Shown here: positions 16,446-25,545 of the stretch, piece by piece
How positions within the stretch are numbered: position 1 is the first letter of the stretch
Layout of the letters: each line of letters begins with the position of its first letter
NCBI RefSeq assembly: GCF_938046015.1
Contig: NZ_CALIXW010000012.1
Coordinates: forward strand, 1 to 47,382
Length of the DNA stretch: 47,382 nucleotides
Direction: 5' to 3'
Source: an uncultured Porphyromonas sp.
GTDB taxonomy: Bacteria > Bacteroidota > Bacteroidia > Bacteroidales > Porphyromonadaceae
The notes under the pieces: model-generated
Database searches by the model: none
Told to the model about the DNA's origin: nothing
Seen by the model: the letters and a program-made list of their open reading frames with translations, nothing else
Made by a program: the position numbers and the translations under genes

Positions 16446-19400
16446 ATGAACTGGAAACAATTCGACCGAGCGAACAACCTCCTGGCTTGGGGCGTCTTCC
16501 TCATCGCCACCCTGACCTACCTGATGACGATAGGTCCATCGGCGAGCCTCTGGGACTGCGCTGAGTTCATCGCTTGCGACTACAAGCTCGAGATCGGGCA
16601 CCCTCCCGGGGCTCCCTTCTACATGCTTGTATATAATGTAGTATCCCATCTGGGCGGAGGCCCCCAGCATGCCGCACTGCTGACCAATGTCACCAGTGCC
16701 GTGATCAGCGGCTTCACCATCCTCTTCCTCTTCTGGACGATCACGCACATGCTGCGCCGTGTGCTCACGCCCAGTGCGCGCCTTGGGCTCAACGAGGCGC
16801 AGCCCACGGGTGAGGTCATGACCCTCGGGCAGGGGATCGCTATCCTAGGGGCAGGGCTCGTGGGGAGCCTCGTGTACACCTTCTCGGACTCCTTCTGGTT
16901 CAGCGCCGTAGAGGCTGAGGTCTATGCCTTCAGCTCGCTCTTCACGGCCGTAGTCTTTTGGCTGATCTTCAAGTGGGACGAGCGCTGCGACAATGAGCGT
17001 AGCGACCGCTGGCTGGTACTCATCGCCTACCTCATGGGGCTGAGTATCGGGGTACACCTGCTGAACCTGCTTTGCCTGCCCGCCATGGCCCTGGTCTACT
17101 ACTACCGCCGCACGAAGGAGTCCACGCTCAAGGGTGCTAGCATCGCGCTGGTAGCCTCCTTCGCCCTCGTCGAGCTGATGATGTACGGCGTCGTGCAGGG
17201 AGTGCCCAAGCTCGCGGGCAAGTGGGATATGTTCTTCGTCAACAGCATGGGCCTCGGCTACAACCAGGGACTCTATATCTATCTCGCGGTAGTCGCACTC
17301 GTCCTCATCTGGGGCGCCTACGAGACACAGCGCGCCTACAGAGAGCCCAAGCACCTCGGGAGCCACCGCCTACGCATCTCCCTGATCGCCTCCCTCATCC
17401 TCATCGGCCTTCCGCTGATCGGGAATGTACTGGTAGGCCTCCTGATTGCGGGGGGGATCGCGGCCTTCTTCTACCTCTACAAGGGGCTCACTGCGCGCAT
17501 GGTACATACCCTGCAGATGTGTCTCGTGGCCATCATGGTCGGCTTCTCCAGCTACGGGGTGATCCTCGTGCGTGCCGAGGCTGATCCGCCGATGAACGAG
17601 AATTCTCCTGCCGACGCCTTCTCCCTGCGCTACTATCTGGCACGTGAGCAGTACGGCTCCGCACCCCTGCTCTACGGGCAGACCTTCGCCTCGCGCATCA
17701 AGTACGGCAGCGATGGTCGTCCCGTGATGAAGGAGGAGGAGCCCACCTACGGACGTATCAACAAGGAGCATCCCAGCGACCCCGACCGCTACGTCGTGCG
17801 TAGCCTCAAGGAGGAGCCCGTCTACGAGGAGAGCGAAATGATGCTCTTCCCCCGTGTCTACGACCGTGGGCACGCCCAGATGTACAATAGCTGGATGGGC
17901 CGCGCCGAGGATGATATGAGCGTCCCGAGCTTCGGCGAGAACCTCAGCTACTTCTTCAACTACCAGGTCAACTACATGTACTGGCGCTACTTCCTGTGGA
18001 ACTTCGCAGGGCGTCAGAACGACCTGCAGGGCGACGGCGGCCTGCTGCGCGGCGGTGCCATGACGGGGATCCCCTTCATCGACGCCCTCTTCTACGGCGA
18101 TAGCGACAGCCTGCCCGAGCTGATGACCAATAATAAGGGGCACAACGTCTACTACGCCCTCCCACTGCTGCTGGGGCTGATCGGTCTCTTCTTCCAGATC
18201 GGGGCAGGACGCCGCGGGACGGAGAGCTTCTGGATCACCTTCATGCTCTTCTTCATGACGGGGCTGGCCATCGTCCTTTACCTCAACCAGTTCCCAGGGC
18301 AGCCCCGCGAGCGTGACTACGCCTACGTGGGCTCCTTCTACGCCTTCGCCATCTGGATAGGCTTCGGCGTGGCAGCCCTCGTCACTGCCGTCAATCAGCT
18401 CCTCGCCTCGAAGGAGGCCAAGGCTAAGGCCGCAAAGGACAAGCAGCCCCTCACCCTACAGCCTACCTATGCCGCCATCGTCGTCCTGCTGAGCCTCCTG
18501 GTACCCCTGCAGATGCTCGGGCAGAACTGGGATGACCACGACCGCTCGGGTCGTACTGTGGCCAGCGACATGGGGCGCAACTATCTGGAGAGCTGCGAGC
18601 CCAACGCCGTGCTCTTCTGCTACGGGGACAACGACACCTTCCCCCTCTGGTACGCCCAGGAGGTCGAGGGCATCCGCACCGACGTCCGTACGGTCAATCT
18701 CTCCTATCTGGCAGGCGACTGGTACATCGACCAGATGAAGAAGCAGGCCTACGAGGGCAAGCCCCTACCGCTCGGACTGCTCCCTGCCTCCTACTATTAC
18801 TACCACGCCTACGCGCTGGTCAATCGTCAGGGCAATGAGCCCATGACGGTGCAGGAGGCCTTCGCCCACCTCAAGGACGCTCCACGCATCGACCCTGCGA
18901 CGCTCCCCACGGGCAACATCATCCTGCCCGTAGACTCGGCGCGCGCACAGCGCCTCGTAGCTCAGGCTGCCCCCGACGTCGACTGCGAAGTCCTTCCCGT
19001 AATGCCCCTCTCGATCCAGAGCCGTCAGTATCTGGACATCGGCGGTATGAGCGTGCTGGATCTCATAGCAGGCAATCAGTGGGAGCGCCCCATCTACTGG
19101 GCGATCACCTCACCCCGCAATGCCTTCGACAACCTCCCCGAGCACATGGTGCAGTCGGGCATGGCGCACCAGCTGCTGCCTATAGCCTATCCGCAGGACA
19201 GCACGGGGCAGCGCAGAGAGAGCGGCATCGGGAATCTCGACCACATGTACCAGACGGTGATGACGAAGTTCCGCTGGTGCGGTGCTGATCGTCCCGGCAC
19301 CTACTTCGACGAGAACGCCCGCGGCATCGTCTCCACGCTGCGCAATCAGATCTTCTCCCCGCTGGCCGATGGCTTCATAGCACGTGGCGACAAGGCCAAG

Positions 19401-19748
19401 GCCCAGGAAGTCCTCCGCAAGTGCCTCTCCGTGATCCGCGAGGACAACGTCCCCTATGAGACGAACTCGGTGTACTTCGCCCGCTCACTCTATCGTGCGG
19501 GGCTGACGAAGGAGGCCGACCACGTGCTGCAGGTCATCGTACGCCGCTCGCTGAGCACGCTCGTCTGGGCGCTGAGCCTAGAGCCCGAGCAGTTCCAGCA
19601 GCTGGTGCAGCACGCCGACCTGCAGGAGGCCTACATGGGTCTGACCTATCCGCTGCAGCTGGCCGATGAGTTCGGCTCCACGAGCCTCAAGCAGTACGAG
19701 GCTCAGATCACCGAGATCGCTCGCCGCCTAGGCGCTGGACAGCGCTAA
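16446..19748 (+). CDS. DUF2723 family membrane protein, probable GT-C-type glycosyltransferase
   Basis: From the ATG at 16446 the protein has 1100 residues. The N-terminal half carries about ten hydrophobic segments with the family hallmark SLWDCAEFIACDYKLEIGHP in the first loop (acidic Asp/Glu followed by GHPPGAP). The middle has a FPGQPRERDYAYVGSFYAF segment. The C-terminal third is soluble, with Trp/Tyr-rich stretches and helical repeats. DUF2723 is widespread in Bacteroidota. To my knowledge its eukaryotic relative TMEM260 is a protein O-mannosyltransferase (CAZy GT117), which suggests a role in glycosylating exported proteins; that is inference here. The upstream GTG start at 16392 is rejected because it overlaps the promoter. 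The deacetylase gene follows after 27 nt. Confidence 0.88.
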   Translation: MNWKQFDRANNLLAWGVFLIATLTYLMTIGPSASLWDCAEFIACDYKLEIGHPPGAPFYMLVYNVVSHLGGGPQHAALLTNVTSAVISGFTILFLFWTITHMLRRVLTPSARLGLNEAQPTGEVMTLGQGIAILGAGLVGSLVYTFSDSFWFSAVEAEVYAFSSLFTAVVFWLIFKWDERCDNERSDRWLVLIAYLMGLSIGVHLLNLLCLPAMALVYYYRRTKESTLKGASIALVASFALVELMMYGVVQGVPKLAGKWDMFFVNSMGLGYNQGLYIYLAVVALVLIWGAYETQRAYREPKHLGSHRLRISLIASLILIGLPLIGNVLVGLLIAGGIAAFFYLYKGLTARMVHTLQMCLVAIMVGFSSYGVILVRAEADPPMNENSPADAFSLRYYLAREQYGSAPLLYGQTFASRIKYGSDGRPVMKEEEPTYGRINKEHPSDPDRYVVRSLKEEPVYEESEMMLFPRVYDRGHAQMYNSWMGRAEDDMSVPSFGENLSYFFNYQVNYMYWRYFLWNFAGRQNDLQGDGGLLRGGAMTGIPFIDALFYGDSDSLPELMTNNKGHNVYYALPLLLGLIGLFFQIGAGRRGTESFWITFMLFFMTGLAIVLYLNQFPGQPRERDYAYVGSFYAFAIWIGFGVAALVTAVNQLLASKEAKAKAAKDKQPLTLQPTYAAIVVLLSLLVPLQMLGQNWDDHDRSGRTVASDMGRNYLESCEPNAVLFCYGDNDTFPLWYAQEVEGIRTDVRTVNLSYLAGDWYIDQMKKQAYEGKPLPLGLLPASYYYYHAYALVNRQGNEPMTVQEAFAHLKDAPRIDPATLPTGNIILPVDSARAQRLVAQAAPDVDCEVLPVMPLSIQSRQYLDIGGMSVLDLIAGNQWERPIYWAITSPRNAFDNLPEHMVQSGMAHQLLPIAYPQDSTGQRRESGIGNLDHMYQTVMTKFRWCGADRPGTYFDENARGIVSTLRNQIFSPLADGFIARGDKAKAQEVLRKCLSVIREDNVPYETNSVYFARSLYRAGLTKEADHVLQVIVRRSLSTLVWALSLEPEQFQQLVQHADLQEAYMGLTYPLQLADEFGSTSLKQYEAQITEIARRLGAGQR

Positions 19749-19775
19749 GGCTACACAACACCAGAGTACAGCACC

Positions 19776-20408
19776 ATGCTGGAGCGTCTCCTCTGCCGCG
19801 TACCTATGTGGTACCGCATGCTCGTCCCCGGGGCTCGCTGGCGCATACCAGCGATCTCGGGGAGGAGCATTTACCTGACCTTCGATGACGGGCCTATCCC
19901 CGAGGTGACGCCTTGGGTGCTGGATGAGCTCGACCGACTGGGGGTGAAGGCTACCTTCTTCTGCGTGGCGGACAACGTGCGCAAGTGGCCCGAGCTCTTC
20001 GAGGAGATCAAGCGCCGAGGTCACCAGGTAGGCAACCACACCTACCACCATATACAGGGGCTCTATCACGGCACGCGCAGCTACATGGAGGATGTGCATG
20101 CCGCGCACGAACTCATACACTCGCGCTACTTCCGCCCCCCGCATGGGCACCTGCGCTTCAGGCAGAACATCGAGCTCAGCCACAGCTTCGAGATCATTAT
20201 GTGGGACGTCGTCACGCGCGACTACAATGCGCGGCTCACGCCCGAGGAGGTACTCGCCAACGTCAAGCGCTACGCACGCAACGGCTCGATCATCGTCTTT
20301 CACGACTCGATCAAGGCGCAGAAGAATATGCGGGAGGCTATGCCTAAGGCCGTGCGCTGGCTCCTCGACGAGGGCTATCACTTCCTACGCATAGGCGACG
20401 CCCCCTAG
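19776..20408 (+). CDS. NodB-domain polysaccharide deacetylase
   Basis: A 210-residue carbohydrate esterase 4 (NodB homology) protein that removes acetyl groups from N-acetylated or O-acetylated sugars by a metal-dependent mechanism. Motif 1 is TFDDGP (Asp37, Asp38) and motif 2 is NHTYHH (His88 and His92 as metal ligands). Later motifs are RPPHGHLRF, MWDVVTRDYN and the terminal IIVFHDS, whose His is the usual catalytic acid. No cleavable signal peptide is obvious, so it may act in the cytoplasm or at the membrane. The gene is 27 nt behind the DUF2723 gene and probably co-transcribed. Substrate unknown. Confidence 0.9.
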   Translation: MLERLLCRVPMWYRMLVPGARWRIPAISGRSIYLTFDDGPIPEVTPWVLDELDRLGVKATFFCVADNVRKWPELFEEIKRRGHQVGNHTYHHIQGLYHGTRSYMEDVHAAHELIHSRYFRPPHGHLRFRQNIELSHSFEIIMWDVVTRDYNARLTPEEVLANVKRYARNGSIIVFHDSIKAQKNMREAMPKAVRWLLDEGYHFLRIGDAP

Positions 20409-20503
20409 GGGAGCACGCCCAGCAGACAGGGCAGCGAGTGGCTGCCCGGCTACTAAATGAGGAAGCTAAGGGATCATAGGCATAAGGTCTTTGGTACGGG
20501 TAT

Positions 20504-20578
20504 AAAAAAAGCGGAGCTGACTTCCCAGCCAGCTCCAACCTATTAACCAAAACCTTAACTATGAAAAATTACTTTTTC
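20504..20578 (-). ncRNA. Candidate small RNA on the minus strand, two hairpins
   Basis: Read on the minus strand from about 20578, an RNA of about 75 nt has a 5' hairpin GAAAAA-GTAA-TTTTTC, a single-stranded AU-rich linker of about 26 nt, and a 3' hairpin in which GGAGCTG pairs with CAGCTCC around a short internal stem. This is followed by GC and a seven-base T-run, a textbook intrinsic terminator. The minus-strand -7 element TACCTTTG (20583-20590) is correctly placed 5 nt upstream. The plus strand carries a short ATG-led frame here, but it has no terminator or family match. The gene lies between the deacetylase and miaB, antisense to neither. Function unknown; a base-pairing regulator is one possibility. 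Confidence 0.65.
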
Positions 20579-20582
20579 AACA

Positions 20583-20590
20583 CAAAGGTA
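20583..20590 (-). promoter_or_regulatory. Promoter -7 element for the minus-strand small RNA
   Basis: The minus strand reads TACCTTTG, matching TAnnTTTG. The -33 region is degenerate; a TTTG lies only 14 nt upstream, closer than the usual 19-21. Confidence 0.55.
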
Positions 20591-20702
20591 GCAATAATAT
20601 CGAACAAAGGAAAGACCGCCCCGAGACACCGCTGGCACCGCAGCAAGTGCGGCCCGCGGGTGGGCGGACAGACAGCTTGAACGAACTTACTATTAACCTC
20701 TT

Positions 20703-22112
<1,410 letters not shown>

Positions 22113-22131
22113 CACTTGACTACACTATACT

Positions 22132-23112
22132 ATGGTTAATCTACAGACGACCTTCGCTGGGCTGCAGCTCTCGAGTCCGCTCATCCTGAGCAGCTCGGGC
22201 CTGACGCGCAGCATCGATCGTACCAAGGCCTTAGTCGAGGCTGGCGCTGGTGCGGTCATCCTCAAGAGTCTCTTCGAGGAGCAGATCCTCATGCATACGG
22301 GGCATCTGCTGGCGCACAACGAGTATCCCGAGGCCGCCGACTACATCGCCTCCTACACCCGTGTAGAGGCTGTGGACGAATACCTCGAGCTCCTGCGCCG
22401 CGCCAAGGCCGAGCTCTCGGTGCCCGTCATCGCCTCCATCAACTGCTCGGGGCTGGAGAGCTGGACGGACTTTGCCCAGAAGCTCAAGGAGGCTGGCGCC
22501 GACGCTCTCGAGGTGAACATCATGCGCCTGGAGACCTCGCGCTTCTACGATCCTGTGGCGGGTGAGGAGCTGTATCTGGAGATCGTCCGCCGCCTGCGCG
22601 CCGTGGGTCTACCGCTCATCATCAAGCTCTCGCGCCACCATACGGCGTTGCCTACACTCGTGGATAAGCTACGTGCGGCGGGGGCTACGGCCGTCACGCT
22701 CTTCAACCGCAGCTACCAGCTGGACATCGACCTCGAGCGGGAGCAGATCGTCGGCGGTGATGTCTTCTCCCACGCGGGGGACTTTGCCGAGACCCTACGC
22801 TTCACAGGCCTCATCCGTGGCGTCGTGCCCGGCATCGAGCTCGCTGCCTCGACGGGGATCTATGGCTGGCAGGAGCTGGCGAAGATCCTGCTGGCGGGGG
22901 CAGATGTGGCGCAGATATGCACGGCCGTCTACAAGCACGGCCCCTCGGCTATCAAAGACGCGCTGACGGGCCTCGGGCGCTGGATGATGGATCATGGCTA
23001 TCAGAGCGTGGACGAGTTCCGCGGTCGCCTCAGCTATGCCTCTGTCGCTGACCCGAGCCTCTTCGAGCGTCTCCAATTCATGAAGTATTATTCAGGGCGT
23101 ACGCAATCCTAG
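22132..23112 (+). CDS. Dihydroorotate dehydrogenase-like protein
   Basis: A 326-residue TIM-barrel flavoprotein of the dihydroorotate dehydrogenase superfamily. It shows an FMN-binding style N-terminus (LQLSSPLILSSSGLT), VPVIASINCSG, ADALEVNIM, PLIIKLSRH, and a C-terminal phosphate-binding region (ELAASTGIYGWQELAKILLAGADVAQICTAVYKHG). In Bacteroidota this paralogue is usually separate from the pyrimidine-pathway PyrD. The usual PyrD catalytic Cys/Ser segment is not clearly present, so the substrate may differ. It follows miaB by 19 nt and is probably co-transcribed with it. Confidence 0.85.
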   Translation: MVNLQTTFAGLQLSSPLILSSSGLTRSIDRTKALVEAGAGAVILKSLFEEQILMHTGHLLAHNEYPEAADYIASYTRVEAVDEYLELLRRAKAELSVPVIASINCSGLESWTDFAQKLKEAGADALEVNIMRLETSRFYDPVAGEELYLEIVRRLRAVGLPLIIKLSRHHTALPTLVDKLRAAGATAVTLFNRSYQLDIDLEREQIVGGDVFSHAGDFAETLRFTGLIRGVVPGIELAASTGIYGWQELAKILLAGADVAQICTAVYKHGPSAIKDALTGLGRWMMDHGYQSVDEFRGRLSYASVADPSLFERLQFMKYYSGRTQS

Positions 23113-23158
23113 CCTTCGCCCGTTATTCTACCAACTACTAATATAGATCAAGAACAAG

Positions 23159-23830
23159 ATGAAGAAGAATGTAATGATCGCTTCACTGCTCGCTGGGGGC
23201 CTCGTCCTCTCTAGCTGCGGCCTAAGCAATTCAGTCAAGGGCGCTGGTATCGGCGCTGGTGCTGGTGCTATCATCGGCGCTGGTGTAGGTCGTGTCCTCG
23301 GGAATACCGGCCTCGGTGCCGCCATCGGTGGCGTCGTAGGCGGTACGGCAGGTACCCTCATCGGTAACAAGATGGACAAGCAGAAGCGTGAGCTCGAGGA
23401 GAAGATGAAGACGGCTAAGGTCGAGAGCGTCAATGACGGTCAGGCCATCCGTGTGACCTTCGACAGCGGTATCCTCTTCGCCACCAACTCCGCTAGCCTC
23501 TCCACCAGCTCGCAGACTGAGCTGCGCAACCTGGCCGTTAGCCTCAAGCAGAACCCCGACACCGAGATCAAGATCGTCGGCCACACCGACAACACGGGTA
23601 GCGACAAGATCAACGACCCCCTCTCCCTCAAGCGTGCTACCAGCGTGCAGAGCTTCCTCGCTGCTCAGGGCGTATCCTCCAGCCGCATGCAGGCCATTGG
23701 CGAGGGCAGCCACAGCCCCGTCGCAGACAACGGTACCGCTGCTGGCCGTCAGGCTAACCGCCGCGTAGAGGTCTACATCCTCCCCAGCAAGGCGATGATC
23801 GAGGCTGCTCAGGCAGGTACGCTGAAGTAA
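23159..23830 (+). CDS. OmpA-family lipoprotein with glycine-zipper region
   Basis: A 223-residue envelope protein. The lipoprotein signal ends at the lipobox LSSC (Cys20). It is followed by a glycine-zipper segment (about residues 27-70: GAGIGAGAGAIIGAGVG and GLGAAIGGVVGGTAG), a short charged helix (KMDKQKRELEEKMK), and a C-terminal OmpA domain (about 95-215) with VGHTDNTGS and RANRRVEVYI-type peptidoglycan-binding residues (GRQANRRVEVY). It probably tethers the outer membrane to peptidoglycan. The arrangement resembles YiaD/YfiB-type proteins. It is followed by a strong terminator. Confidence 0.92.
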   Translation: MKKNVMIASLLAGGLVLSSCGLSNSVKGAGIGAGAGAIIGAGVGRVLGNTGLGAAIGGVVGGTAGTLIGNKMDKQKRELEEKMKTAKVESVNDGQAIRVTFDSGILFATNSASLSTSSQTELRNLAVSLKQNPDTEIKIVGHTDNTGSDKINDPLSLKRATSVQSFLAAQGVSSSRMQAIGEGSHSPVADNGTAAGRQANRRVEVYILPSKAMIEAAQAGTLK

Positions 23831-23885
23831 GCCTTCCGACGCCCTTAGCCCTTAGTTCCACGCGGACTAAGGCAAGCTATATACC

Positions 23886-23931
23886 GCGCCCCCAGACCGT
23901 CCATCGCGACGACTTGGGGGCGCTCCTTTTT
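23886..23931 (+). terminator. Rho-independent terminator after the OmpA lipoprotein gene
   Basis: GCGCCCCCA (23886-23894) pairs with TGGGGGCGC (23915-23923) around a 20-nt loop, followed by TCC and a T-run at 23927-23931. It lies 55 nt downstream of the stop. Confidence 0.85.
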
Positions 23932-24019
23932 CCGCTCCTAGGCTAAGGCTAGCGCGCACAGTGCCCTGGCTTAGAGCGCAAATGACCCAAGGCCAGCGAG
24001 CTTAGTTCCTAATCCGAAC

Positions 24020-24335
24020 GAGCGAAGTGACCTATCCGAGCGAGCGAAGTGACTTGCCTCGGCGAGCTCCCATCATACACTCCGCGAGCGAAGTGCCTGA
24101 TGTCCGCGAGCAAAGTAATAATACTTCTCTAGAAAAATAATATAAGTTCCCGCGAATTATTATATAACTTTCCGTCGAATATTATATAATAATCTGACAA
24201 AAGTTATATTACTTTTCGGAGAAAGTTATATAATAATTCGGGAGATATTATATAATATTTCGGGAGAACTTATATTACTTTTCCCGCCATATTATATTAG
24301 TTCTCCCGCCAAGCCTATAATCTTCCCTCGCCCAC
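24020..24335. repeat. 22-nt phased repeat array, GC-rich units grading into AT-rich units
   Basis: GAGCGAAGTG-type units lie at 24020, 24042, 24064 (degenerate), 24086 and 24108. TTATATTAC-type units lie at 24116, 24138, 24160, 24182, 24204, 24226, 24248, 24270, 24292 and 24314. Within each family every step is exactly 22 nt. The unit at 24108 (GAGCAAAGTAATAATACTTC) is a hybrid of the two families, showing one array that changes sequence while keeping phase. The AT part contrasts strongly with the GC-rich genome. There is no spacer diversity as in CRISPR, and 22 is not a multiple of three. Confidence 0.9.
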
Positions 24336-24508
24336 TGCCTGATGTAGCCTCACCCCAGCCCTTAGCTTACGCCAGCAACGTCCTTACGTGAGCAAACCAA
24401 ACCAGTCTTATTACCTCCTTCTTCACACACTCCAAGGCTAGCTTAATACGCTCCAAGGCTAACTTGAAACAGATAGCTCAGGCCTTTTCCACACCCTCTA
24501 GACTACAA

Positions 24509-24798
24509 GCGGAAGAGGAAGCCCCAACGGGGCAACCCAATCAAAGCCCAGGGTGCGTAGCCCTACAAGGGCGACCAAACCCTGGGCTAAGCAAATTAAT
24601 ACCAATGGAGCGCTGTAAGTGCGACCCTCAAGACGATCGGAGCACCGTGACTTGGAGCACCAATTTATCTTGAGGGTCGCCCCTGTAGGGCTTTGTCCTT
24701 TGATTTGATGACCTACCCAGGGTTCCGTCACGCCTGCAGCGTTCCCTCACCCTGGGCTTTGATTGGGTTGCCCCGCTGGGGCTTTCCACTCCGTTTGC
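24509..24798. repeat. Long palindromic (MITE-like) element, copy 2
   Basis: The outer arms GCGGAAGAGGAAGCCCC and GGGGCTTTCCACTCCGTTTGC are inverted repeats. Next inward are AAAGCCCAGGGTG and CACCCTGGGCTTT, then an inner pair around GACCCTCAAGAC and TTGAGGGTCGCC. The innermost part of the left arm is the module GCGTAGCCCTACAAGGGCGA, whereas the right arm has TCACGCCTGCAGCGTTCCC. The arms therefore mismatch in their middle, unlike copy 3, where they match. Confidence 0.8.
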
Positions 24799-24809
24799 CC
24801 ACAGACGAA

Positions 24810-24945
24810 GAGAAACAGAACCTATACTTATCCTCTATCAACACAATAGCAAGAAGGAACAGAACTTATGCTTATCCTCTATGAACACAACAGCGAGGAG
24901 GAATAGAACCTATACTTATCCTCTATCAACACAACAGTATAGTGT
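24810..24945. repeat. 44-bp tandem repeat, three units, block 1
   Basis: CTTATCCTCTAT occurs at 24827, 24871 and 24915, exactly 44 nt apart (two 22-nt steps). Each unit reads roughly GAACAGAACCTATACTTATC followed by CTCTATnAACACAACAGC. It contains opposed TATCCTC and GAGGAATA segments, giving partial dyad symmetry. No spacers are present. Confidence 0.85.
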
Positions 24946-24999
24946 GCATCTGCTTCTATGGAGATAGCTCAGGCCTTTACCACACCCTCTAGACTACAA

Positions 25000-25288
25000 G
25001 CGGAAGAGGAAGCCCCAACGGGGCAACCCAATCAAAGCCCAGGGTGCGTAGCCCTACAAGGGCGACCAAACCCTGGGCTAAGCAAATTAATACCAATGGA
25101 GCGCTGTAAGTGCGACCCTCAAGACGATCGGAGCACCGTGACTTGGAGCACCAATTTATTTTGAGGGTCGCCCCTGTAGGGCTTTGTCCTTTGACTTGAT
25201 GACCTACCCAGGGTTTGGTCGCCCTTGCAGGGCTACGCACCCTGGGCTTTAACTGGGTCGCCCCGCTGGGGCTTTACACTCCGCTTGC
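25000..25288. repeat. Long palindromic (MITE-like) element, copy 3
   Basis: Same layout as copy 2, but here both arms carry the same inner module (left GCGTAGCCCTACAAGGGCGA, right TCGCCCTTGCAGGGCTACGC). The arms can therefore pair over about 77 bp with few mismatches, and the whole element could fold into a giant hairpin. The inner loop region contains GACCCTCAAGAC and TTGAGGGTCGCC. Confidence 0.85.
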
Positions 25289-25299
25289 GCACAGACGAA

Positions 25300-25430
25300 G
25301 AGAAACAGAACCTATACTTATCCTCTACGAACACGATAGAGAGGAGGGACAGAACTTATGCCTATCCTCTATGACACTATAGCAAGGAGGGACAGAGCTA
25401 ATCCTTATCCTTTATGAACACAACAGCATA
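25300..25430. repeat. 44-bp tandem repeat, three units, block 2
   Basis: CTTATCCTCTA-type cores lie at 25317, 25361 and 25404 (steps 44 and 43). It is the duplicate of the array at 24810-24945 but has diverged more, for example CCTATCC and CTTATCCTTTAT. Confidence 0.8.
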
Positions 25431-25507
25431 GGGTGCATCTAGCTCTCTGGAGATAATTCCTCCCCTTATGGACAGCAGCAGGGCGACGGAGCTAGCAGGC
25501 GAATAGC

Positions 25508-25515
25508 TATCTTTG
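25508..25515 (+). promoter_or_regulatory. Promoter -7 element for the ptuAB-like operon
   Basis: TATCTTTG matches TAnnTTTG, with the ATG at 25546 about 30 nt further on. The operon thus has its own promoter just outside the repeat block. No -33 TTG is obvious. Confidence 0.6.
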
Positions 25516-25545
25516 GGGTAGATGTCACACTGATACTTAGCTCCT

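Larger units (their letters stand above)
24471..25452. repeat. Tandem duplication of a 491-bp block
   Basis: AGATAGCTCAGGCCTTT starts at 24471 and again at 24962, and the following approximately 490 bp are nearly identical, with scattered substitutions. Each block contains one palindromic element (24509-24798 and 25000-25288) and three 44-bp tandem units. Open frames inside are mirror translations of the palindrome and are not genes. The duplication ends about 95 nt before the PtuA-like start. Confidence 0.9.

Noticed and set aside
20561..20680. Short plus-strand peptide beginning MKNYFFNTKVAII
   Set aside because: The ATG lies in the candidate minus-strand small RNA. No promoter or terminator serves the plus strand, and the downstream residues lack any pattern.
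24464..25240. Several near-identical short frames on both strands
   Set aside because: They are translations of the palindromic element; similarity between them reflects DNA duplication, not protein conservation.
24471..25290. CRISPR array or retron non-coding RNA next to the nuclease operon
   Set aside because: Repeats are tandem without unique spacers, and no cas genes or reverse transcriptase are present. The palindromic elements also occur at 112-381, away from the operon.
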